From the NCBI GenBank assembly GCA_963662155.1, contig OY759266.1, positions 6,623,026-6,687,025 on the forward strand: a stretch of 64,000 nucleotides of DNA. Reading direction: 5' to 3'. A model generated the notes under the pieces. The model saw nothing but the letters and a program-made list of their open reading frames with translations, did not search any database and was not told where the DNA came from. The DNA comes from Lamellibrachia columna (taxonomy: Eukaryota > Annelida > Polychaeta > Sabellida > Siboglinidae). A program made the position numbers and the translations under genes. Below are positions 13,001-25,000 of this stretch, in pieces (positions within the stretch are counted from its first letter, which is position 1; each line of letters opens with the position of its first letter).

Positions 13001-16000
13001 TGCATGTACATAGATCATAAGTAAAAGTGTTTCAGCTTAATTAGCACAGCCACTTTTTTAGCTTAACTTATTGATGTGTGCATTTATGTTAGTTTATTTA
13101 TTTTCATATTTTTTGCTAACCTAATTAATTATATGATATTATATATGTCATGCTGCTACTATAGTAACTTTTTCCTATGGTCCATGTTTATATATATATA
13201 TATATATATATGTTTATATACATATATACACACACACATATTATATATCATTTTATCTATGATATAACAAGTATTGTTTTTATTACAACATATTATTTTT
13301 TATATATATTTTCTATAAGACGTTGTGAACTGTATTGGATGTGTTGCTATATATAATAAATATTATTGTTAGTTGATGTAGTTTAAAATTATACCAGTAC
13401 AAGTCAATGTTATCAGGAACTGTGAATGTTCAAACAACTTGTTTGTAATAATGCTATTTTAGTTATCAGCCATATTAGTTTTGTTTATTATTTTGGAAAA
13501 CAATATATAAAAAACATAAATTGGATTGGACTGTATTGTTACATTGTGTTCTTGCAATGAGGACAATGTTGTAGCAAAATTAAGCAACATGTTTCCTCAC
13601 AGTTATGCTATAATTATTTTCCTATGGACCTGTGTATGTATCCTGATAGTCTATGGAGTTTAACAGCTCTGGTCCGTGTCATGCTGGAGGAAAGATAAAA
13701 CTGATGAGATACACATACCATACATGTAGACTAGTTTCATCAGTTGGTTCCTACACAGGTTTATGGTCATTGCAGCTTTGGGCTGATCAGATTTAAGACT
13801 TTTTGAACACTTTACAAGACCAATAATAAAAAATGCAAGCCCTTTTACCATGACAAGTTCAATACAAAATAACAGAGCTATTTCGTTGAAACACCCTCTA
13901 GGAGTCATTTATTTATTAGGTGATCAAACTGTATCATTAATGAAGCATATCAGTCAGCAGTACTCTTACTGTCTGTTTTTAGGGCTGTTCAACATTGACA
14001 ATAACACAGGTGAGCTGTGGTGTATGAGACCGCTTGACCATGAAACTGCGGCCAGATACCAGCTGACCATTGGCTGCAGACAACTGACCAGCAGGACACA
14101 GAGACAACAGAAGAGGGACACCACAGGTTCGTTCACTAATTGTCACTACACAGTGAGCTTTAGGAAGACCGAAGGCCACATGGACTGACAACTGCCAGGC
14201 CTGGATGGGGCTGACACATGTTGAACTAGTCGGGATGGTGTAACACAGACAGCAGTGGCGAACCAGGATAGCCAACCTTCCCAGAGGAGATCCACATGAT
14301 GACAAACATCCTAGTTACCCAATGACTTGTTGTGTCATACATTAAACTGGGCATTTATAATTTGTGTTCACTAATTGTCACTACACAGTGAGCTTTAGGA
14401 AGACCGAAGGCCACATGGACTGACAACTGCCAGGCCTGGATGGGGCTGACACATGTTGAACTAGTCGGGATGGTGTAACACAGACAGCAGTGGCGAACCA
14501 GGATAGCCAACCTTCCCAGAGGAGATCCACATGATGACAAACATCCTAGTTACCCAATGACTTGTTGTGTCATACATTAAACTGGGCATTTATAATTTGT
14601 GTTTCTGTGGCATTGCAGTGTTTTGTCTTATATACATCATGTGATTCTTTCATGTTTGTTACATGTAAAACTTTATCAGATGATGCCTACCGGAACTATA
14701 GGTACACAGGTGCACAACATTGACATGAGAATTTACTATACTATAATTAAGAATGCGTAAATTTACCTGCAAAGCAGAGCCATTTCAGTGAAGATGTGAA
14801 TGAGTCATGATATGTATGTAGCAGTAGTGTTGTAATGAGACTGTACCTTCCTGTCTCTGTCTATGTGCACAGGACCAACAGACGAGGTGACGGTGCAAGT
14901 GGCTGTGTCAGATGAGAACGACAATGTGCCACAGTTCAGTGAAAACCCTGTCCTATATGGGGTGTCCGTGGACGCCCCTGTAAACCAGCTCTTAGCCACA
15001 CTGCAGGTGATACATTCATTGTTCACACTTCAGACTGACTGACACTGACACAAAGATGTCCTTAGTTTGAGTTATCTCCAGTAAATGATGCAACAGTTCT
15101 AATTAAAATCATGTTCTCTTTTACTGAGTTGATTTCTTGTGTCATAGTTTGTGGGTATTACACAATCTGTTCAGTATTAATTATTATTAATTATTTCAAC
15201 AAATAAACCATTTAGGGTTTGTTGTCCTCTGACAGAACCATTAGCCAGAGACTGGGCCATAAAATAAAGTACTCCCCCCCCCCGGGTAGTTGATCTGGAC
15301 GTTCTTTGCCATGTTTTGCAACTGTTATGTCACTTACATACCAAAAGACTGGCAATTGTTGCTAAAATAAAATCCATGCCATGGTCAAAAATCAACGAAA
15401 TCTCATCTGGATTGAAGTTAGAACACTTTTTACTGGTAGTCAAACAGTTTCCATTATGAGGACTTCCGGAGTTTATTGTCAAACTGTCTCTGTGCTGTTG
15501 ACAGGTGACCGATGCGGATGACGGAGACAACAGTGCATGTTTGTTCATGCTGCAACAACACGCAGACAGCGAGTTTTTCTATGTGGCTCCCTCTACTGGT
15601 GCTCTCCACACAAAAGTCTCTCTTCTTGGCCAGCACCGCAAGCAGTTTGAAATAACCGTTAATGCCACAGATAACTGGGGTAAAGGTCAATCGGCACAGG
15701 TTACAATAAAGGTACATATTATTTTATTGTGTAGAATGTGTAAATATTTGGAGAAAATTATCTGTTTGCACAGCACATCAGCAGTGTATTTTATTACTAG
15801 TATCTAGTCATAATATTTCGTAAATTATTTTGTTATTAGGTTCATCGTTGTTTTAACTTGTTAGTCTACTTTTTTAAAGAAGATACTTCATCATAAATTA
15901 ATTAACCTATTATTTGACTTAGTATTTAGTATCCATACTCATGAAATGCAGACATTATGTTGGAACAACTGTTCCTTCTGAGATAGGTAGTAGGTGATGA

Positions 16001-19000
16001 GTTTTTCCACCCTCTCGAGAAACAAGTTGTCATATAATTGCAAGTTAATGACTCAGAACAATAGCTTTCAGGAGATCAGAGTCACAACAGTCAACAGATG
16101 GCGCTACATGAAACAACACAATATCGTCCAATCAGCAGCACTTTTTGTAGTTTTTCCAGCTAATCACATACTTGGTACCTCTTGCGATGGAACAAAATAT
16201 GCAGTTTTATTTTAAATTGTCAAGCGTTCATGCTGTAGAGCATTCAGCATGAATTTGGAAAACTGGCTGAGCTCATTCAAGGACTTAAAACACTTCCGGC
16301 CCCCTGTGCTGTGCTTGTAGCCACACGCTTGGATGTGTGCTGTAAAGGTAGAAAGCACTTGCTGCTTGTGTTCTACTCGAGTGTGTTGCCTTGCTTGCAG
16401 GTGGTGCTGATGTTGCCTGACCAGAGAGCCGTCATGGTGGCGGGACTTGCGCCCGACAGCTTCACTCGTAGACTGGATGGCTTCATTGCGTAAGTTGTCT
16501 TGGCTACAGAATGAAAACGTTTCAATCATGTGTAACTGATTTACATGTCGGGGTGAAAGCTAACTTATTATAGTTGATTGAAAAGTCAATTTCTCTGTCT
16601 TAATGAGTTTATGCCAGTCTTTGTATTTGTGATACTTTGGCGGTCATGATAAGCAGTCAATAAAATGTACTAATTATACAAAATGCAGTGTTTGTTATGT
16701 GCTGAAATATGTCAGTTTTGGATTTGCCCAGTCATTAGACACATCTTGACCACTCACTGGAAATATATTGACCACTCACTGGACATATCTTGCATTAAAG
16801 TGGCAGATTACCCAGAAATAAAAGAATTTAAACTTTAAATGTTAAAGGTTGTTTGAAATCCATTAAACCCCAAAAGGCAAAAAAAATTGGGGGGTCCCAT
16901 GCCAATTTTTTTAATATCTGACATAGTAACAACTATGGCACTTACAATATTAGCAAAATACTGTACTCTGATCACACACAGTCATAGCACAACATTTATT
17001 TACTATTCAAATTTAAAACTTGCAGCAATATTGCAATTTGATGTGTTCATATTATATAAAGCATAATATGTCAAACTTGCATAAAAATGGTAAAATTAAT
17101 TGTTTTATGTATTTTATTAAGTCGTGGTAAAACCATATTTTAGAAAACTTTTTACAATATTCAATATTTTACCCACAAGGAGTAACACCACTTCAGAAAA
17201 ACTTGGCCAAACTGTTTGTTTATTATTTATCTCAATAAAAAGACAAACTAAGTTGGGGGCTCCCATGCAAAATTTTTAAATATCTGATTAGTAATGGCTA
17301 CGTCAGCAACAAAATTAACAAAACGGTTATCAAAAGACCCAAAAGGAGTAATGTCATTTCAACAAAAGTTGGCAGAAATGTTAATTTATTATTCATCTCT
17401 ATATACATAGAAAAAACTAATGAAGTGCCTGGCAAAAAAATCAAGTTCCGAACTAAATTTCTATAACACACGTCCATTGGGAGGCTCCACTGATAGTACG
17501 TTAAATGTATACTGTTTTCAGTTATAAATGAATCATTTGTGTTTATTATTGGCATAAAGGACGTTTCAATCAACAATATAACTTTTGTGTTGATTTCATG
17601 TTACGACCTCAATGTGCAGACCAATGTGCAGTTTGCTCGATTTCAAGGTAGTCGGCCACCTTAACATCCATGATGAGTCAGAAACATGAATAATAATAAA
17701 CACTGTATCATCAGTGACTGAACTAACTGACCTTAGTGGCTGATATAAATATTTCACGATTGAATGAACTGAACTGGATGGCTTCAGTATAAATGTTTCT
17801 GTCCACTGATTTGGGTTGTCACAGCAACCTCAGTGACATCCTGAGCTGGCAGGTGAGAGTGGAGAAGCTTGAACCTCATGTGACACAGATGGCTGATGGA
17901 CTGGACCTGGTTGACCACTCCATGTATGTCAAGACACTCATCTGTTGCATTGACCACTGGCAGGGTGCCCGGTTTTCCTATATTTAAATTTTTTTTTTAA
18001 ATTGGCAAAATTTGTGACTTGATGTTGAAAGTTGGCAGTTGCTAATTTGCATTAACTTGAATTATTATTGTTTATTAGTTGTTACTTCTGCCATGATCTG
18101 TGTATATATGTGTCATGTTTATATGTAATGTCTTAGGACCACAATGGAGATAAGTGCACTTTCTTGTGTCATCTTATATTTTAATGTACATATGAATGTA
18201 TATTTTAATGTACATATGAATGTATATTTTAATGTATATATGAATGCATATTTTTTATTGAATAAATCAATCAAAGATCAGTGAAATAACGCTTGAAGTT
18301 CACATAATTTAGGGAACTCTCAGATTATTATTTTTAAACTATGGAAAAGTGTAAGAGTCAGAGAATTTTGATTGAAGTCATGAAGTCTGTATGTTTGTTA
18401 AAGATATAAGCATATATATTTTATTTATATTTTTTTTTCCGATGTATAGCCAACCAACAATGTTGTTGTTCAGGTTTCTGTGTGACACATTCAATAATTT
18501 GGTTACAAATCTGATGTTACCCTTGTAGGTCTGATCTATATTTCTATGCCGTCGACAACAATAGCAGCAGCATCGTCTCCAGGTCTGAGATCCTAGAGTA
18601 AGTGCAATCTTATCTTACTTCAATCAGCTCACAGCTAATAAGCAAAACTCACATTGCACCAATTTTTTTTAAATATCAAGACATTTAAAATGTGGTAAAT
18701 TGATCAGTTTGGTATGTAGCACTTAATTAATGAGGTGTGTAGAGTCCATGGGGATCAGTTGGTACATATTGTGACAACAGCTGTTAGAACTGTATTTCTT
18801 TGATGGATCCAGATAACATCGTTTAGACACAATCTCAATTATCCATATTTTTAGGTTTGTATTTTTTTATGTCTTGGTCAATTTTATAAATATTGCCTAA
18901 GTCATCAATACACAGTTACACATACATCTTTTCTGTAAATGTAACAAATATTCCTGAGATCCAAAATATACTGACATAACAAAACTACAGCTGTTATGAT

Positions 19001-22000
19001 CTCTTCACCCAGGCGGATCAACAGCAGGTCGCAGCAGTTAAAGAACCTGTTCCGGTGGAATGAGATTCGTGAGGTGAAGCCTGTTGGCATGGAGAAGTTA
19101 AGGCGGGTCCTCGGCAGTGCAGAGATGGTCATGATTGTTCTCGCTTGTCTTGTGCTCTGCGGCTCCGTGCTCGGCATACTGATCCTTGTGCTCACTGACA
19201 GAGAGTAAGTCAACTGACAGACACACGCATGCACGCAAAGCATACACGCATGCATGCAAGGCACACACGCATGCACGCAAGGCATACACGCATGCACGCA
19301 AAGCATACACGCATGCACGCAAGGCATACACGCATGCATGCAAGGCATACATGTATGCACGCAAAGCATACACACATGCACGCAAGGCATACACACATGA
19401 TCAACACCCACATGGGTGGTTGTTTTACTACAGTGATTTTGTTGTCTGATTATTTGTCTTCAACAAAACAGTTTTTATGTGGTCAAACCATGCATTCTTA
19501 GGAATAATCCTATTACACATGTGTATTTAGTATCAGGCAAGAATACGTTATTCTGTACGCACGCATGCATGCACAAAACAATGTTTTTCCCACAGAGAAA
19601 TGTTGTTTTCCAGGCCTCTATCTAAAACTGTACCCCCAGGTATATAGATGATAAACATCTGTGTTTTTTCGGAAGAGACAGTAAAAGCTGTTGGTCCCTT
19701 CTATCTGGTGTCTATGCCAGGGGAAGTAAAAGATCCCATGTTGGGAAGTGGAAAAAACCTGTGATGGACTCGCTAACTCTAGGGAAGGACACTCTTAAAT
19801 AAACCCTCAGCGCAATATCCCAAAAGAACTTTGTTTGAGTAATTATCCAGATCCAGAATATGTGACGTTTTATTCTCCGAGGTTACAAAATAGTGATAAT
19901 GTAAATAAGAACATACTGTACATAGTAGATCATTGTTTATCTTTGGTAAGTCTGTACATTTGGTTTTCCTTTTTTCAGACAGAAGGAAGTAAATAAGAAT
20001 CTGCTGCCTGTTGGATCAAAGCCAAGTAACCATGACAATGATACAGCCACCAGCAGACAGCCTGTCAATGTCGCTACTCCAAGTCCTCTCTATCATCAGC
20101 CAGAACACATGTGAGTGGATCATTTCTCACATGTATTATTAGTTAAACTGTCCCTTATAAAGGCTCACCTATCCCTGTGTTTGTTTGTGTGTATTCGTGT
20201 GTGTATGCATCCATGTAGGTGTGCATGTATGCGTGCGTGCCTGTGATGATAATAGAAGTGTGACATCATAATAATTACATTCAGCTTTCACTGTTCAGAA
20301 AGATAAGTTACATAAAAAATATTTATGTTATAAGAAATATGTGATCCTTTTATAACTGAGACTTGTTTTCCAGAAGATAGACTAGTGGAAGGTATACTTA
20401 ACCGTTTTTGTGGCCAAATTAATGCCAAATATATGCTGCTAGTGAATCCTATTAAATTATGAAATGATACCATGAACAAATCTTGAAATTGACTCAAGTT
20501 GCATGAATGCAAATAAATATTTTGCTTTTCATCCAAGTCAAATGAAACTAGCACTGTATTTGAAGAACTAATTCCTGAAGTAACTAGCAAAAAGAGACGT
20601 TAATTTAAAAACAAAATATGCTTTGCCAAAGTTTGAAAAAAATATTGAAATTATTCTCGTTAATTAATTATTTTAAATATTTGTTTAAAAAATTAGCAAA
20701 TACATGCTGAGCATGAAATGTTTATAAATTAACATGCTGTACAATGAGATAAACAAAACTGAAATCATAGCATTTTTTCTGAAGTCACATATTTTCATGA
20801 TTTCACATCTTTTTTCATGATCGTAACCATCAGAACTATCATGTCACTGTTACATTTAAACTGTGTAGCCATATATGTAGTGCAAAACATTACTTCCACA
20901 CAAATATAAAAATTATTGTTATTTGGTGACGCTGTTCCACGCTACGAAGTTGAAATAAGGCCCCGTTGACGGCGAAACGGTGTCGGGTTGTTTCGGGTGT
21001 TCTGACCACGAGATTGTTAAATATTAACATTGTTAAATAGATTAAATATCAACATTGTTAGATAACAACATTGACTACTTATTAATTAATAAATTAACTA
21101 ATTGCAATTTTTGCTCCACAATCCTAACAACTGATGGGTTCAATTCAAACTGTCTTGTGAGTCAGTCTTCCTCTCAAGACATGTTTGGGCATGATTTCTT
21201 ACCTCACATGGTGTAAATAAATTTTTTTTAAAGTCAGTTCACCTAGATCAGGGAAAAGTTAGGGAGAAAAATATTTTCTTAACATCAGGGAAAGTCAAGG
21301 AATTCTAATTGTCTTAGTGTAAGATAAAATATGGGAAAAAAACGAATATTGATGTTTTATTAAATGTGAAGAACATGCTCATGGCAAAGGCTACTTCTAA
21401 AAAAAAATTATTTTTATGCAAAAGCTTCAATGATCTTGTGCAAAATACCATTTTTTATTTTTAAATCATGATTTGACATTAAAGTGGATTGGATAGTTGT
21501 ATGGGAGCTGGGAGGTTGTTGTAAAAAAAACTTATTAGTTGTCATTTTAGTCGGGAAAAATACATTTTTACCATAGAAAAGTCAGGGAATTCTTAAATTA
21601 GTTCCATGAATGAACCGTGTACATAATGTAATATTTGGGTAAATCCGTATTCCAGTGAAGATGCTGTGTCCATAGACTCGGACTCACACCAGCTGCAGGA
21701 GAACCCTAGAGCAGTGGAGGATCCATGGGCAATGTCGTGCTCTAGCAGTCAGCCAAGGTCAGTTGTCTGTAACTGTGATGTCAAGTTTAGTGATGTCAAG
21801 TTTAGTGTTTGTGTGCACATGACTTATCATATGCAGTTTTTTTTTGTAGTTCTAGTCATGAATATATGTGCTCTAGCTGTTGTGTAGACCATTATTCCGC
21901 AATGTTTTAAGTATGTTTTAATATAAGGTGTTATGAATGAGATGGTGCTGGGGCAAGTTGTAACATTTCCCCAAACAAATTGTAACATTGCAGTGTCATG

Positions 22001-25000
22001 CGAAAAATGTCAGTTGGGGAGGCAAAGTATTGGGGAAGTGCCTTCCATTGTTATTTATGGCGATTAATAAACATTTTGTAAATAACATGATTATGTTCAT
22101 TACAGTGTTTGCATGGTGTTCCAATAGGAGATCTGCCCATTTCTTTGTATATAAGTATTTTAGTTAGGGCTTATTATGCTTTATAAGCTAGTCATATATT
22201 CTAGATATGTATTAGCAATTCCTCGATATATATTAGCAATTTAAAACCATTAATTTCATATACTGGCATTTTACATTTTGTTGCAATGGTAAAATATATG
22301 TTACAACTTGCCACGCATCGGGCTAAATTGTAACACTTTAGGAGACCTCATAAAACGTATCATTGCACAAATGTGTATTGCATGAAACATTTGTTTATGA
22401 ACTTGCTATCTCCGGGAGATATCTGCGGTTGCGTTGGCATTAAACAAGTTTCAATCGGGTAACAATTTGAACCGCAATCCTGAAATATGCTGGGTTTTTT
22501 TTACAACTAGCCCCGGTCTCCGATATGTGTTATCACAAGATTACCAGGTAGTCATATTTTATTATGATAAATGAGCATGGATTCAGAATTAAGTGTTTAA
22601 TTCTTTTTAGTTGTAATAATGTTGACATTGATTTTAGTTATAATAATGTTGAAATTTATTTTAGTCATAGTAATGTTGACATTGATTTTAGTTGTAGTAC
22701 TGTTGACATTAATTTTAGTTGTAGTACTGTTGACATTGATTTTAGTTGTAGTACTGTTGACATTAATTTTAGTTGTAGTACTGTTGACATTAATTTTAGT
22801 TGTAGTACTGTTGACATTAATTTTAGTTGTAGTACTGTTGACATTAATTTTAGTTGTAGTACTGTTGACATTGATTTTAGTTGTAGTACTGTTGACATTA
22901 ATTTTAGTTGTAGTACTGTTGACATTAATTTTAGTTATAATAATGTTTAAATTTATTTTAGTCATAGTAATGTTGACATTGATTTTAGTTGTAGTACTGT
23001 TGACATTAATTTTAGTTGTAGTACTGTTGATATTGATTTTAGTTATAATAATGTTGAAATTTATTTTAGTTATAGTAATGTTGACATTGATTTTAGTTGT
23101 AGTACTGTTGACATTGATTTTAGTTGTAGTACTGTTGACATTGATTTTAGTTGTAGTACTGTTGACATTAATTTTAGTTGTAGTACTGTTGACATTGATT
23201 TTAGTTGTAGTACTGTTGACATTGATTTTAGTTGTAGTACTGTTGACATTGATTTTAGTTGTAGTACTGTTGACATTAATTTTAGTTGTAGTACTGTTGA
23301 CATTAATTTTAGTTGTAGTACTGTTGACATTAATTTTAGTTGTAGTACTGTTGACATTGATTTTAGTTGTAGTACTGTTGACATTGATTTTAGTTGTAGT
23401 ACTGTTGACATTGATTTTAGTTGTACTGTTGACATTGATTTTAATTGTAGTACTGTTGACATTGATTTTAGTTGTAGTACTGTTGACATTGATTTTAGTT
23501 GTAGTACTGTTGACATTGATTTTAGTTGTAGTACTGTTGACATTGATTTTAGTTGTAGTACTGTTGACATTGATTTTAGTTGTAGTACTGTTGACATTAA
23601 TTTTAGTTGTAGTACTGTTGACATTAATTTTAGTTGTAGTACTGTTGACATTAATTTTAGTTGTAGTACTGTTGACATTAGTTTTAGTTGTAGTACTGTG
23701 AAACTAGGACAAGAATGTACCACTTCATTACCTTCCTTCCATTAGACAGCCCTTATGTTGGTGTATATTCCAGCAGCTTCCAAGAAACAAGTATTATTTG
23801 AGTTGTGTAGTCTCTGTAACATAAAGAAACTACAAAATAATATTGGACAAAGAACAGGGACAGCACTGGTTCCTTAGCACTGAGTTGTAATTTGTAATAG
23901 TGCAATCCAGCAAAAAGAAAGGGTGATTAAAAATTCATAATGTACATTTATTAACAGTGTTTCGTTTTGCGTATATATATATATCCTGACTGTTGTCAGC
24001 CAAACTATCTTCACATGTAAGCTAAAGTAATTCTTTAAGTTTTAATGTCGTAACCGCATTGGTTTGTTGAAACTAAGCAAATAAATATAATAAAGTAAAA
24101 ATTATTATATATGACATTGGTGATTGGTGGATTCATGAGCATTTAATTCATTAAATGTTCTAGCAGTGACTCAGACTGCTCTGACAGGCCAGTGGAACAA
24201 CGTATATGCCAGCCAGGTAAACGTTGTGCACCACACTTGTCCAGGTTGATGGTGTCGGGAGTAGCCACTTAACCTCACAACGCTTGTCCAGGTTGATGGT
24301 GTTGGGAGTAGCCACATAACCTCACAACACTTGTCCAGGTTGATGGTGTTGGGAGTAGCCACATAACCTCACAACACTTGTCCAGGTTGATGGTGTTGGG
24401 AGTAGCCACATAACCTCACAACACTTGTCCAGGTTGATGGTGTTGGGAGTAGCCACTCAGCCTCACAACACTTGTCCAGGTTGATGGTGTCGGGAGTAGC
24501 CACACAACCTCTCAACACTGGTGGTTGATGGTGTCGGGAGTAGCCACTCAAAACACTGGTGGCAGTTTATTGTTGATAAATAACATCACATATAATAATG
24601 CTTATGTTTTTCTTTCTGTTTTAATACAAGTTTTACATTTACAAGCACTTTTTGCATTTTGTAATGCATTTGATAAAGTTTCTTATTAACATCTAACATT
24701 CTATTGTTACAGGTTTGATAATGTCTTCCATGTGCTATAGTGTGGTAACAGTGTATTATTTAACGTTTGTTAGTCACATTAAAAAGCTTATGACCAGTTA
24801 GTGATTCACTGCCTATTTAACAAATTAAATCGTAACACATTAGTGATTAAATGTAATCTGCACTTGTTTAGTGGAGTAGTTTGTTTAATCATTTAAACAA
24901 TTTATAAAGGTAATTGATAAATCACATACATGTCTATTTATGTTTTGCATTTTACTTTAGCAATGTAAATTTATATTGAACGGACATAGAAGAATCAAGA

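Noticed and set aside
18905..19501. Overlapping frames on both strands rich in Cys/His/Ala
   Set aside because: Produced by the 21-bp minisatellite at 19226-19402.
22619..23701. 360-codon open frame and its antisense partners
   Set aside because: Entirely a 27-bp tandem repeat with a unit divisible by three; intronic, with no start context or domain.
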